Source: Pseudomonas lactis
Lineage (GTDB): Bacteria; Pseudomonadota; Gammaproteobacteria; Pseudomonadales; Pseudomonadaceae
Length of the DNA: 64,000 nt
Direction of reading: 5' to 3'
Assembly: GCF_001439845.1 (NCBI RefSeq)
Contig: NZ_JYLO01000011.1
Location: forward strand, 124,001 to 188,000
Part shown: positions 1 through 8,930 of the stretch, piece after piece
How positions within the stretch are numbered: the stretch's first letter is position 1
How the letters are laid out: every line of letters starts with the position of its first letter
Made by a program: the position numbers and the translations under genes
The notes under the pieces: model-generated
What the model was told of the DNA's origin: nothing
Databases searched by the model: none
Seen by the model: only the letters and a program-made list of their open reading frames with translations

Positions 1-1827
1 GGCGATGGTCTGGTTGCTGCCGGTGACGCCGACCGAATGGGAAAACGCCTGCACCGCCGGGTCGGCCTTGACGATCTCGGCCAGGGCCTTGTGCTTGGCG
101 ACCATGTCCTTGTACGACACGTCGGCCGCCGCTTCGCTGGTGCCGAGCACGAAACCGGTGTCTTGCACCGGGAAGAACCCCTTGGGGATGAGCACATAGC
201 CGACCACCGCCAGCGCCAGGGTCACCACGAAGATCGCGGCCATGCTGCGTTGGTGCGCCAGGGCACGGCGCAGGTTGCGCGCATAGCCGGCCAGCAGGCG
301 GTCGCTGAAGGTGGGCTTGGCATGGGCAGGGTGGGAAGGGGCGCGCATGAACAAGGCGGCCAGCGTCGGTGCCAATGTCAGCGAAACCACGACCGAAATC
401 AGAATGGTCGCGGTGGCCGTCAGCGCAAATTCCTTGAACAACCGCCCGACCACACCGCCCATGAACAACAGCGGAATAAACGCCGCTACCAGCGAGAAGC
501 TGATGGACACCACGGTAAAGCCAATTTCGCCGGAGCCCTTGATCGCCGCTTCGCGCTTGCCCAGGCCGGCCTCCAGGTGCCGATGGATGTTCTCCACCAC
601 CACAATCGCATCGTCCACCACGAAGCCCACGGCGATCACGATAGCGACCAGGGTCAGGTTGTTCAGGCTGAACCCCATCACGTACATAAGGGCAAAACTG
701 GCCACCAGCGAGACACCCAGCACGGCCGACACAATCAGCGTCGCCGACAGTTGACGCAGGAACAACGCCATCACCGCCACCACCAGCAGGATGGCGATCA
801 GCAGGGTCATCTCCACTTCATGCAGTGAGGCGCGGATGGTCTTGGTGCGATCGGTCAACGCGCTGACCTGCACCGAGGCCGGCAACATGCCTTGCAGGCG
901 CGGCAGTTCGGCCTGGATGCGGTCAACGGTGTCGACGATGTTGGCGCCGGGCTGGCGCGAAATCACCAGGTTCACCCCTGGGGTATCGCCGGACCAGGCT
1001 TGTACGTAGGCGTTTTCCGAGCCGTTGATAACCTTGGCGATATCGCGCAGTTGAACCGGCGCACCGTCCTTGTAGGAAACGATCAGCTGGCCGTATTCCT
1101 CCGGGTGAAACAGCTGGTCGTTGGTCGACAGGGTGGACACGCTGTTCTCGCCATAGATCGCGCCCTTGGCCAGGTTGAGGCTCGACTGCTGGATGGCCAG
1201 GCGTATGTCGGCGAGGGTCAGGCCGATGGCCGCGAGCTTGTCAGGGGCCGCTTGCACGCGGATCGCCGGGCGTTGCTGGCCGGTGATGTTGATCTGGCCG
1301 ACGCCGTCGATCTGGCTGATCTGGCGCGCCAGCAGGGTTTCCACGTAGTCGCTCAGCTCGGTGCTGGGCATGCTGCTGGAACTGACGCTGAGGATCAGCA
1401 CCGGGCTGTCCGCCGGGTTGACCTTCCTCCAGGTAGGCAAGCTCGGCATGTCGCTGGGCAGCTTGCCGGACGCGGTGTTGATCGCGGCCTGCACTTCCTG
1501 GGCGGCGGTATCGATGCTTTTTTCCAGGGTGAACTGCAGGGTCAAGAGGCTGGAGCCCAAGGCGCTGCTGGAGGTCATCTGGGTCATGCCGGGGATGGCA
1601 CTGAATTGCACCTCAAGAGGCGTGGCCACCGATGAGGCCATGGTGTCCGGGCTGGCGCCGGGCAGTTGCGCGGTGACCTGAATCGTCGGGAATTCCGCTT
1701 CCGGCAGTGGCGCGACGGCCAGGTTCGGGAAGGCAATGATCCCCAGCAGCACCAGGGCGAAAGTCAGCAGCAAGGTGGCGACCGGGTGATCAACGCACCA
1801 GGCCGAGGGCGACCGGCTGGCGCTCAT
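1..1827 (-). CDS. RND efflux permease (MdtB/MdtC type), C-terminus beyond window
   Basis: Inner-membrane proton-driven pump subunit of a resistance-nodulation-division exporter. The ATG at 1827 overlaps the stop of the upstream membrane fusion gene (ATGA). About 609 residues are visible and the frame is open to the left edge; the family is about 1,020-1,050 residues. A first membrane helix (TLLLTFALVLLGIIAF) is followed by a periplasmic porter segment with FPTIQVTAQLPGASPDTM, typical of this family, and by PTWRKVNPADSPVLIL. The coupling to a periplasmic adaptor is clear; the substrate is not. It could be an MdtBC/MuxBC-type subunit with a second permease further left. Confidence 0.9.
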   Translation of the reverse strand, partial: MSASRSPSAWCVDHPVATLLLTFALVLLGIIAFPNLAVAPLPEAEFPTIQVTAQLPGASPDTMASSVATPLEVQFSAIPGMTQMTSSSALGSSLLTLQFTLEKSIDTAAQEVQAAINTASGKLPSDMPSLPTWRKVNPADSPVLILSVSSSSMPSTELSDYVETLLARQISQIDGVGQINITGQQRPAIRVQAAPDKLAAIGLTLADIRLAIQQSSLNLAKGAIYGENSVSTLSTNDQLFHPEEYGQLIVSYKDGAPVQLRDIAKVINGSENAYVQAWSGDTPGVNLVISRQPGANIVDTVDRIQAELPRLQGMLPASVQVSALTDRTKTIRASLHEVEMTLLIAILLVVAVMALFLRQLSATLIVSAVLGVSLVASFALMYVMGFSLNNLTLVAIVIAVGFVVDDAIVVVENIHRHLEAGLGKREAAIKGSGEIGFTVVSISFSLVAAFIPLLFMGGVVGRLFKEFALTATATILISVVVSLTLAPTLAALFMRAPSHPAHAKPTFSDRLLAGYARNLRRALAHQRSMAAIFVVTLALAVVGYVLIPKGFFPVQDTGFVLGTSEAAADVSYKDMVAKHKALAEIVKADPAVQAFSHSVGVTGSNQTIA

Positions 1828-2990
1828 GGTTGCACCTGGGCGTTGGCGGTGTGGATCACTTGCGGCGGCTCCTTGAGCACCGTCACCTGGGCGCCGGCCT
1901 TGAGCCGCGACTGCCCATCGCTGACCAGCACATCGCCGGCCTGCACGCCTTTGATGATATTGATGTCGCTGTTCTGGTAGGCGACCTGCACCGGCACCAC
2001 CTCGGCTTTGTCAGCGCTTACGCGGTACACGAAATGTGAGTCCAGGCCGCGCTGCACCACGGTCGGCGGTACCACCAGGGCGTTCTTGTCGAGGGCCGTC
2101 TGGATCTTGATGGTCACCAATTGCCCCGGCCATAGCTTATGCGCCGGGTTGCTGAACTCGGCCTTGGCCCGCAGGGTGCCGGTGGTGGAGCTGATCTGGT
2201 TGTCGATCAGGCTCAGGTGGCCTTCGCCGAGCAGGTCGCCGGTCTGGCCATCGGTGTCGGCGCCCAGGTAGGCGTCGACGGTGGCCCGGGTGGCGGCGGC
2301 GATCAGGCCCTGCAAGGTTGGCAGCATCTGCTGTGGCAAGGAAAACTCAACGGCAATCGGGTCGAGCTGGGTGACGGTAAACAGCCCCAGGGTATCGCTC
2401 ATGCGCAGGAAATTACCTTCGTCCACATTGCGGATGCCCACTCGGCCGCTGACCGGGGAGCGAATCTGGGTATAGGAAAGTTGTACCTGAGCCGCATCGA
2501 TGGCCGCTTGATTACCTTGCGCCGTGGCCTTGAGCTGGTTGACCAGCGCCTGTTGCTGGTCGTAGGTCTGCTTCGACACACCGTCGTCGATGCTCAGCGC
2601 TTTGTAGCGCTTGAGGTTGACCAATGCTACTTGCAACTGCGCCTGGCTTTCACCGAGTTGCGCCCTGGCCTGGTCGAGGCTGGCGCGGATCGAGCGGTCA
2701 TCGATGGTAGCCAGCAGGTCGCCGGCCTTCACCGATTGGCCTTCCTTGACCAACAGTTGGGTGAGGATGCCGTCGATTTGCGGACGAATCACCACGCTGT
2801 GCAATGACAACACCGAGCCGATGCCGCTGACAAACCGAGGCACATCCTGTTGCGTCACGCTCACCACCCGCACAGGAATGGCGGTAGGCGCTGCCAGGCG
2901 GGTCTTGGCCGGCCGGGTTAACGCCCAGGCTGCAACGGCCAGTATCAGGAGAGCACCCAGCATCAGGGCCACGTTTCGTTTGATCTGCAT
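1824..2990 (-). CDS. RND efflux membrane fusion protein (MdtA-like)
   Basis: Periplasmic adaptor of 388 residues linking the permease to an outer-membrane channel. A signal-anchor helix at about residues 8-24 precedes the barrel and lipoyl half-motifs (IRPQIDGILTQLLVKEGQ and SPVSGRVGIRNVDEGNFL) on either side of a coiled-coil hairpin rich in A and Q. The C-terminal part holds the beta-barrel and membrane-proximal domains (GQLVTIKI). It is first in the operon and overlaps the permease by 4 bp. No good ribosome site precedes the ATG at 2990: the adjacent sequence is CCTCCT, the wrong polarity, so the exact start is less certain than the gene. The substrate cannot be inferred. Confidence 0.92.
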   Translation of the reverse strand: MQIKRNVALMLGALLILAVAAWALTRPAKTRLAAPTAIPVRVVSVTQQDVPRFVSGIGSVLSLHSVVIRPQIDGILTQLLVKEGQSVKAGDLLATIDDRSIRASLDQARAQLGESQAQLQVALVNLKRYKALSIDDGVSKQTYDQQQALVNQLKATAQGNQAAIDAAQVQLSYTQIRSPVSGRVGIRNVDEGNFLRMSDTLGLFTVTQLDPIAVEFSLPQQMLPTLQGLIAAATRATVDAYLGADTDGQTGDLLGEGHLSLIDNQISSTTGTLRAKAEFSNPAHKLWPGQLVTIKIQTALDKNALVVPPTVVQRGLDSHFVYRVSADKAEVVPVQVAYQNSDINIIKGVQAGDVLVSDGQSRLKAGAQVTVLKEPPQVIHTANAQVQP

Positions 2991-3183
2991 AGGAGGACGC
3001 CGGCGGAAACTACAAGTTGGAGTTCGGAACGTCCTTTATAGCGCTGTTCCGCCGTCAGCACGGTGACGGCAAACTGACAGCCGTGACAGCTAGGCCATGT
3101 GAGCTTGTCGCTTGAAGTTACTGCTGGCAGCTCAGGCCCCGTATACTCGCGCTTTTACACCTATTAGCTGTGCCGGAGCCCTT

Positions 3184-3417
3184 ATGACTTCCCCAACCCA
3201 ACCCGCTGTCGACGCGGCCGACCTCGTCGATCCGGCTACCGCCGACGGCGTTGAAAAAGCCGAGATCCCGGCGTTCAAGTTCCCCTTCAAGCCGGGTGAG
3301 CTGGCCGGTGCCAAGAATGCCAGCCAGCCCTGGTACAAAGGCGGCGCCAAGAACGGGCATACCAAGACGCCAGGCATGGCGCCTCCGGGCACTCGCCGCT
3401 CGATGGGTAAACGCTGA
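3184..3417 (+). CDS. small conserved protein, function unknown
   Basis: A 77-residue soluble protein. I chose ATG 3184, just after a GGAG ribosome site, over an earlier in-frame ATG at 3112 that lies in the likely promoter. The N-terminus is acidic (DAADLVDPATADGVEKAE). The C-terminus is basic and rich in glycine, lysine and proline (GAKNGHTKTPGMAPPG, ending RRSMGKR). There is no membrane helix or signal peptide. The base composition and codon use match the surrounding genes, so it looks like a resident gene. It is divergent from the RND operon. I do not recognise a domain. Confidence 0.75.
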   Translation: MTSPTQPAVDAADLVDPATADGVEKAEIPAFKFPFKPGELAGAKNASQPWYKGGAKNGHTKTPGMAPPGTRRSMGKR

Positions 3418-3521
3418 GATTAAAGCGTTGCGTGCGTTATAGGCAGTTGCCTACATCGCCCGTGGACATTTCTGCTTGTAGGTCCGCGACCGATTCTTGA
3501 AAGCTTGCACAGCGTTTGCTT

Positions 3522-3546
3522 CGTCCCGATGACGCCCATCGGGACG
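3522..3546. promoter_or_regulatory. perfect inverted repeat upstream of a binding-protein gene
   Basis: CGTCCCGATG (3522-3531) and CATCGGGACG (3537-3546) form a perfect 10-bp stem with a 5-base loop, ending 33 bases before the GTG start of the next gene. It may be an operator or a leader hairpin. There is no T-tract, so a terminator for the preceding gene is less likely. Confidence 0.5.
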
Positions 3547-3579
3547 TGGTGAGTCAGCTTTCCGGAAAAGGACATTCCC

Positions 3580-4362
3580 GTGGCCCTGATACACCTCTGT
3601 GCAGTGCTTGCTCTCTTGCTCTCGACGAGTGCCGTCGCCGCCGACGTTCAACCTCGGCGTGAAATCCGTTTCGCCGTTGCCGCGCATTTTCCGCCCTTTC
3701 AAAGCCGCAACGCCCAAGGGCAATTGGTGGGGCTGAATATCGAACTGGGCAATGCCCTGTGCGAGCAGCTCAACGTGCGCTGTACCTGGGTTGACCAGGT
3801 CGTGATGGAAAACTTCCCGGCCCTTGAAGCCAGACAGTTCGACGCGATCATGGGCATGGCGCCCACCTGCAGTCGGCGGCGACGGGTGAGTTTTACCGAT
3901 GACCTCTACCCGATCACCACTCGGCTGGTGGCGCGTAAAACCTCGGGCCTGCGCCCTGATCGGCGCTCGCTCAGGGGCAAGCGTGTCGGGGTGCTGGTGC
4001 GCAGTAATCGCGAAGCCTTTGCCCTGTCGAAGTGGGCGCCGGCGGGAGTGATCATCAGGAGTTTCTGGCTCAACGACCAACTGGTGCAGGGCCTGGTTTC
4101 GGGCGATATCGACGCGACCCTGCAAGGCGCGGTGGAGATCCGTGAAGCCCTGCTCGACACGCCCCAGGGGCTGGACTTCGATTACATGGGGCCGCCTGTG
4201 TCGTCGGGCCTGCTGGGTAATAGCGTGGCGATTGCGGTGCGAAAAACCGATACGGCGTTGCGTAATGAGCTTAATCATGCGCTTGAGCAATTGATGCAGA
4301 ATGGCGAGTACCAGCGCATTCTTCAGCCGTATCGGCTCGATGTATTGCCGCCCCATTCATGA
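3580..4362 (+). CDS. periplasmic substrate-binding protein, amino-acid ABC type (SBP_bac_3)
   Basis: A 260-residue solute-binding protein. It has a GTG start with GGAAAAGGA upstream. A signal peptide (MALIHLCAVLALLLSTSAVA) is followed by the family fold: EIRFAVAAHFPPFQS, then LVGLNIELGNALCEQL, the central FDAIMGMAPTCSRRRRVSFT, and the second-lobe motif GKRVGVLVRSN. These match the lysine/arginine/ornithine-histidine binding group. No permease or ATPase gene is adjacent, so it is an orphan binding protein that may share a transporter or act as a sensor. A 301-residue open frame on the opposite strand (3451-4356) is a shadow of this gene. Confidence 0.85.
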   Translation: MALIHLCAVLALLLSTSAVAADVQPRREIRFAVAAHFPPFQSRNAQGQLVGLNIELGNALCEQLNVRCTWVDQVVMENFPALEARQFDAIMGMAPTCSRRRRVSFTDDLYPITTRLVARKTSGLRPDRRSLRGKRVGVLVRSNREAFALSKWAPAGVIIRSFWLNDQLVQGLVSGDIDATLQGAVEIREALLDTPQGLDFDYMGPPVSSGLLGNSVAIAVRKTDTALRNELNHALEQLMQNGEYQRILQPYRLDVLPPHS

Positions 4363-4399
4363 TCGCGAATGTGTGAGTGCCGCTCTGCACCCGTGAGGC

Positions 4400-4810
4400 G
4401 CCTATCTACCTGACACCCCGCAGTCCAAATGTGGGAGCTGGCTTGCCTGCGATGACGGCCTCCCAGTCGACACAGTTGGATTGTGTACATATCCATTCCT
4501 GCGGTAACGGCCACTTGGGGTTCCGCTCTGACAGCGGCTCACTTTTGAAAAGAGCCGGAATGCCGGCCCAGCCAAAAGTAAGCAAAAGGCTCTTGCCCCA
4601 CCACTCGGCACCTCGCTCAGGCTCGGTGTGCCCGTAATTCGTCAGTGATTTGGGGGGCCGCCGCCACGCGCCATCCATGGCGCGGGGCGGCTAAACCGGC
4701 ATCCCTGCCGGTTTACCCCCCAAATCACTGTCGAATTACGGCCAGCGTGGTTTAACGGGGCGCTTGAGATCAAAAGCAGATCAAGAGCGGCTCGCTTCGC
4801 ATCGTGGTTA
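4400..4810 (+). repeat. 0.41-kb dispersed repeat, left copy of an inverted pair
   Basis: This non-coding stretch (4363-4871) is filled by a repeat whose reverse complement recurs at 7276-7692. It contains a REP motif (GTGGGAGCTGGCTTGCC at 4431), a TGTACATATCCATT block, and an inner palindromic core (GGGGGGCCGCCGCCACGC ... GGGGCGGC, and TAAACCGGCA/TGCCGGTTTA). Open frames inside it, such as one containing DGAWRRPPKSL, occur in both copies and reflect repeat sequence rather than genes. Confidence 0.85.
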
Positions 4811-4871
4811 GCGTTGGTTGCTGCGAACTACAGTTGTGTCGTTCCCTATGCCGCCATGAGGCCCCAGCGAC

Positions 4872-5615
4872 CTAAGCCGCTCTCAGCGAGATAAACGCAT
4901 AATTGGCCGGCACTTCCGTGGCAATTTGTGCCCCGGCATCCAGCACCTGTTCGGCGATGTCCATCCCGGACACATGAAACACCCATTCATTGGCCACCGC
5001 CGGCTGTTCAATCGCCAGTTCAATCGCCTGGGCAAACGCCTGCATGTCCGGCAAGTACGCGGTAAACCCGTCGCCCTTGAGGGCGGTCGTGCGGATGCCG
5101 AGCAACGCGCATACGGCTTCCTTGGTCTGCACATCATCCCGATCGGCCTGGCGCGAACGGCGAATCAGTTCGGCCAGTTGCGCGTCCATCAATTCACCAC
5201 CGACGATCAGCGCCGGGCCTTGTTCCCAGGATTCCGGCGGGCAGTCTTTGGCGCCTGGGTTCAGCGGGATATGCGGGTTTATTTCCATCGGGTAGATGCG
5301 GCACACCAGCGGGCGCCGTTCGTAGATGCGGCAGCGGTTGTCTTCGTCAAGATTCCGGCAGCGTCCGGCGTTGTAGGCGGCAAAGGTGATTGCCACAAAC
5401 GCCTCGGTATTGCCGCTGGGCACGATCACTGAACGGCGCTCGGCATGTTCCCGTTGTTGCAGGGGCAAGCCCAGGCCGTTGCCAAGAAAGCCCTCGACCA
5501 GAACGATGACATTGCCGCCGTCCGCCGCCCAGCTGCGGGCTTCTTCGAGGGTCAGGGGCACGTGATGGTCGCTGCAGCATTTGCCGCAACCGACGCAGGA
5601 AAAGTGAGTGTTCAT
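4872..5615 (-). CDS. YkgJ-family cysteine-cluster protein
   Basis: A 247-residue cytoplasmic protein of the YkgJ/CxxCxxCC family, thought to bind zinc or an iron-sulfur cluster. The N-terminal FSCVGCGKCCSDHH motif and the central RCRIYERRPLVCRIYP motif are both present, together with AGRCRNLDEDNRCRIY. I chose ATG 5615 over a TTG 21 bases upstream because the cysteine motif normally sits close to the N-terminus. It lies downstream of the GNAT gene on the same strand with a 108-base gap. The reaction is unknown for the family. Confidence 0.85.
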   Translation of the reverse strand: MNTHFSCVGCGKCCSDHHVPLTLEEARSWAADGGNVIVLVEGFLGNGLGLPLQQREHAERRSVIVPSGNTEAFVAITFAAYNAGRCRNLDEDNRCRIYERRPLVCRIYPMEINPHIPLNPGAKDCPPESWEQGPALIVGGELMDAQLAELIRRSRQADRDDVQTKEAVCALLGIRTTALKGDGFTAYLPDMQAFAQAIELAIEQPAVANEWVFHVSGMDIAEQVLDAGAQIATEVPANYAFISLRAA

Positions 5616-5723
5616 GACGGATCTGTCACCAGGCAAGGTCAGAGGGCACGCTTGAGGGGTGACGGGTTTTTACCTCTATCGACCGCTCAGGGGCTCTGGA
5701 AGCAAGTTATGCGCCAGTGAGGG

Positions 5724-6206
5724 TCAGCCATTGGATAGGATGTCGCGCAGCACAAACTCCATGCCCGCACTTTCATACAGGTGCCGGGCGCGCAGGTTGC
5801 TCTCCAGCACCTTGAGGTCCACATAGGGTTCGCCGCGCTGCTTGAACACCTGGAAGCTGTGCAGCAGCAAGGCGCGGCCCAGCCCTTGGCCTTGGGCACA
5901 GGGGTGGACGGCCAGGTTCTTGATAAAGGCGCTGGTCCAGCATTGCGCCACCGCGAGAATACCGCCGCGGTTACTGGCCACCAGGCACAGCGTCGGGTCG
6001 TACTCGGCATCGGTGACGAACTGCCGGCGCCACTCCTCCAGGTGGCCGACACGGCCGCCGCCCTGGTCCTGGGTCATGCGCAGCACGGCATGGATCGCCG
6101 GGGCCAGTTCATCGCGATAATGATCCAGCCGGGTATCCGCTGGCCACTGCGGGGCGGGCAGGCTGCCGGTGAGGTCGCGACGCAGGAGCTGGTAATACTC
6201 GGCCAA
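5724..6206 (-). CDS. GNAT-family N-acetyltransferase
   Basis: A 160-residue protein with the GNAT fold. The acetyl-CoA binding motif A is AVHPCAQGQGLGRALL (Q/R-x-x-G-x-G/A), preceded by the strand FIKNLAV. Motif B follows (LKVLESNLRARHLYESAGMEF), with the usual N-x-x-A-x-x-L-Y-x-x-x-G-F/M pattern. It starts 3 bases after the stop of the CheV gene and is probably translationally coupled to it. The substrate is unknown; its pairing with a chemotaxis coupling protein may be fortuitous. Confidence 0.88.
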   Translation of the reverse strand: MAEYYQLLRRDLTGSLPAPQWPADTRLDHYRDELAPAIHAVLRMTQDQGGGRVGHLEEWRRQFVTDAEYDPTLCLVASNRGGILAVAQCWTSAFIKNLAVHPCAQGQGLGRALLLHSFQVFKQRGEPYVDLKVLESNLRARHLYESAGMEFVLRDILSNG

Positions 6207-6209
6207 GGC

Positions 6210-7112
6210 TTACAGGCCCTTTTGCGCCACGGTTTGCGCGGCGATGACCAGGCACTTGGTCAACTCTGGGGATGAGAACTTGGTGAGTACCGAGTCGGCA
6301 CCGGCCAGGCGTGCTTTTTCGCTGTTCATCGCGCTGTCCAACGAGGTGTGCAACAGCACGTAGAGGTCCTTGAAATCCGGGGTTTCGCGCAAGGTGCGGG
6401 TGAGGGCGTAGCCGTCCATCTCAGACATTTCGATGTCTGACACCACCACGTTGATCTGTTCAACCGTGCCTTGCAGCTCCAGCAACACGTCGATGGCTTC
6501 CTTGGCGCTGCGGGCGGTGTGGCAGGTCAGGCCGAGGTTGCGCAGGGTGTGTACCGATTGCTGCAAGGCCACCTGGCTGTCGTCCACCACCAGGATGCGG
6601 GCATTGCCCAGCACTTCGGCTTCTTCCATGGTCAGGTCGGTCGGCGCCGCTTCAACCGGTGCCGGGGCGATGCCATGGATGACTTTCTCGATATCCAGCA
6701 CCTGCACCAGGCCACCTTCCACCTGGGTAACCCCGGTGATAAACGCCCGATTGCCGCCGGAGCCGTAGGGCGGCGGGCGGATATCGGTAGTCAGGCAATG
6801 CACGATCTTGCTCACCGCCTGCACATGCAGGCCCTGCTTGGAACGGCTGACATCGGTGACGATCAGGCAGCCGCCGTCCGGGTCTTGCAAGGGCATTTCA
6901 CCCAGGGCGCGGCTCAAGTCGATCACCGACAACGAAGCGCCGCGCAAGGTGGCGATGCCTTTGACGTGCGGGTGAGACTCCGGCAGCCTGGTCAATGGCG
7001 GGCAGGGGATGATCTCGCTGACTTTCAACAGGTTGATGGCCATCAGCTTGCCGCTGCGCAAGGTAAAGAGCAGAAGCGAGAGTGAGTCTGCGCGGGCTTT
7101 GGTGGTGGACAT
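6210..7112 (-). CDS. cheV: chemotaxis coupling protein CheV (CheW + receiver)
   Basis: A 300-residue cytoplasmic protein that couples chemoreceptors to CheA and tunes adaptation. The N-terminal CheW domain (about residues 10-155) shows LFTLRSGKLMAINLLKVSEII and the GIATLRG motif. The C-terminal receiver domain (about 172-296) has the acidic pocket ILVVDDS, the phospho-acceptor Asp at about 226 in VVSDIEM, a Thr/Ser-containing strand (LLHTS) and the conserved Lys at about 278 (LTKF). All key residues are present. The GNAT gene follows 3 bases downstream. Pseudomonads carry several CheV paralogs, so which one this is cannot be said. Confidence 0.92.
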   Translation of the reverse strand: MSTTKARADSLSLLLFTLRSGKLMAINLLKVSEIIPCPPLTRLPESHPHVKGIATLRGASLSVIDLSRALGEMPLQDPDGGCLIVTDVSRSKQGLHVQAVSKIVHCLTTDIRPPPYGSGGNRAFITGVTQVEGGLVQVLDIEKVIHGIAPAPVEAAPTDLTMEEAEVLGNARILVVDDSQVALQQSVHTLRNLGLTCHTARSAKEAIDVLLELQGTVEQINVVVSDIEMSEMDGYALTRTLRETPDFKDLYVLLHTSLDSAMNSEKARLAGADSVLTKFSSPELTKCLVIAAQTVAQKGL

Positions 7113-7275
7113 AAAAACCTTCTGTGGATCAGGGATGACGATCTATAGAGAGTTATCGACTTGGCTGGCCGGGGCTTTAACCGGATTTTGTGTCGGCCAC
7201 TGTTTATGTGCAAGCTGGCTTGCCTGCGATGGCCATAGGTATCTACACAACTGTGCAGTTCGCCGCAGCCACCGG

Positions 7276-7692
7276 TAACCACGATGCGAAGCGAGCCGCT
7301 CTTGATCTTGATCTGCTTTTGATCTCAGGCGCCCCGTTAAACCACGCTGGCCGGAATTCGCCAGTGATTTGGGGGGTAAACCGGCAGGGATGCCGGTTTA
7401 GCCGCCCCGCGCCATGGATGGCGCGTGGCGGCGGCCCCCCAAATCACTGGCGGATTACGGGCACACCGAGCCTAAGCGAGGTGCCGAGTGGTGGGGCAAG
7501 AGCCCTTTTGGTTACTTTTGGCTGGGCCGGCATTCCGGGCTCTTTTCCAAAAGTGACCCGCTGTCAGAGCGGAACCCTAAGCGGCCGTTACCGCAGCAAT
7601 GGATATGTACACAATCCAACCGTGTTGACTGCCAGCCCGCCTTCGCGAGCAAGCCCCCCACAGTTGGATCGTGGGGTATCAGGTAGATAGGC
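7276..7692 (-). repeat. 0.41-kb dispersed repeat, right (inverted) copy
   Basis: Reverse complement of the repeat at 4400-4810, with small differences, including an extra TTCGCGAGCAAGCC REP segment near 7642. The gene-free interval 7113-7746 also holds partial REP motifs at about 7208-7235 and at 7704-7732 (ATCGCAGGCAAGCCAGCTCCCACA). Nothing else coding is seen there. Confidence 0.85.
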
Positions 7693-7746
7693 GTCGGCTG
7701 GTAGGCCGTCATCGCAGGCAAGCCAGCTCCCACATTAATTCCAGTA

Positions 7747-8721
7747 TCAGCCCTTCCAGACCTGCGGGTTCACCAGATCCTGCGGGCGTTGACCCAGCAG
7801 CGCGCTGCGCAGGTTGTCCAATGCGCGATTGGCCATGGCTTCGCGGGTTTCACCGGTGGCCGAACCAATATGCGGCAGGGTCACGGCATTGCTCAACTGG
7901 AACAGCGGCGATTCAGCCAGCGGTTCCTTTTCATACACATCCAGCCCGGCACCACGAATGCGTTGGGTTTGCAGGGCTTCGACCAGCGCCGGTTCATCCA
8001 CCACCGGCCCACGGGAGACATTGATCAGGATCGCGCTGGGCTTCATCAACGCCAGCTCCCGGGTGCTGATCAGGTGACGGGTCTTGTCGCTCAACGGCAC
8101 CACCAGGCAAACGAAATCCGCCTCGGCCAGCAGCTGATCCAGGCTGCAAAACTGCGCGCCCAGTTCTTGCTCCAGCGCGGTCTTGCGGCTGTTGCCGCTG
8201 TAAAGGATCGGCATATTGAAGCCCAGGCGCCCACGCCGGGCCACGGCTGCGCCAATATTGCCCATGCCGACAATGCCCAGGGTCTTGCCGTGCACATCGC
8301 AACCAAACAGCGGCGCGCCCACGCTGGCTTTCCATTGGCCGGCCTTGGTCCAGGCATCCAATTCGGCCACGCGCCGTGCGCTGCTCATCAGCAACGCAAA
8401 GGCCAGGTCGGCAGTGCTTTCGGTGAGTACATCGGGGGTGTTGGTGAGCATGATCCCGCGCTCGTTGAAGTACGGCACGTCGTAGTTGTCGTAGCCTACC
8501 GACACGCTGGACACCACCTCCAGCTTGCTCGCGCTTTCAAGCTGCTCGCGGCCCAGCTTGCGGCCCACGCCGATCAAACCATGGGCATGGGGCAGGGCTT
8601 CGTTGAACTGTGCGTTGATGTCACCCAGCTTGGGGTTGGGCGCGATTACCTCGAAATCCTGTTGCAGGCGTTCGATCATCGGTGGGGTGATACGGCTGAA
8701 GGCCAGGACAGTCTTTTTCAT
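7747..8721 (-). CDS. ghrB: D-2-hydroxyacid dehydrogenase (GhrB/2-ketogluconate reductase type)
   Basis: A 324-residue NAD(P)H-dependent reductase of glyoxylate, hydroxypyruvate or 2-keto-gluconate. I chose ATG 8721 (MKKTVLAFSRITP), which aligns with the usual family start, over an ATG 15 bases upstream. The nucleotide-binding motif is GKTLGIVGMGNIGAAVARR. The catalytic Arg is in INVSRGPVVDEPAL, the Glu in LDVYEKEPL and the His in TLPHIGSATGETRE. The regulatory region carries three CGCTAACA repeats. Assignment among GhrB, TkrA and KguD-like enzymes is uncertain because no sugar-acid genes are adjacent. Confidence 0.85.
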   Translation of the reverse strand: MKKTVLAFSRITPPMIERLQQDFEVIAPNPKLGDINAQFNEALPHAHGLIGVGRKLGREQLESASKLEVVSSVSVGYDNYDVPYFNERGIMLTNTPDVLTESTADLAFALLMSSARRVAELDAWTKAGQWKASVGAPLFGCDVHGKTLGIVGMGNIGAAVARRGRLGFNMPILYSGNSRKTALEQELGAQFCSLDQLLAEADFVCLVVPLSDKTRHLISTRELALMKPSAILINVSRGPVVDEPALVEALQTQRIRGAGLDVYEKEPLAESPLFQLSNAVTLPHIGSATGETREAMANRALDNLRSALLGQRPQDLVNPQVWKG

Positions 8722-8759
8722 GGCAGGCGGGCTCATCGACTACGGAAGAATGCTGAGCA

Positions 8760-8805
8760 CGCTAACATTCCCGCTAACAGTTTTGCAGGGTTTTAACCGC
8801 TAACA
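8760..8805. promoter_or_regulatory. three direct CGCTAACA repeats upstream of the dehydrogenase
   Basis: CGCTAACA occurs at 8760-8767, 8772-8779 and 8798-8805, within 85 bases of the dehydrogenase start. Read on the gene strand they are TGTTAGCG. Half-sites starting TGTTA are common in GntR/PtxS-type (LacI family) sugar-acid repressor sites, so this may be an operator; the regulator is not in the window. Confidence 0.45.
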
Positions 8806-8930
8806 CTGCTGTTTCATTGGTTTGAATGCCTGTCAACTGTGAAAAGTACGGGCTGTTCGGTCAATACGTAAGCTCCTATTCTTGTTTTCAAGGCCGGTGT
8901 TTATGCCTTCTTAGATAGGAGATCAATCTT

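Noticed and set aside
3451..4356. 301-residue minus-strand frame
   Set aside because: It lies opposite the substrate-binding protein gene, which has a signal peptide, ribosome site and family motifs.
4406..4678. Open frame containing DGAWRRPPKSL, with a second copy at 7414-7686
   Set aside because: Both lie inside the 0.41-kb dispersed repeat; they reflect repeated non-coding DNA.
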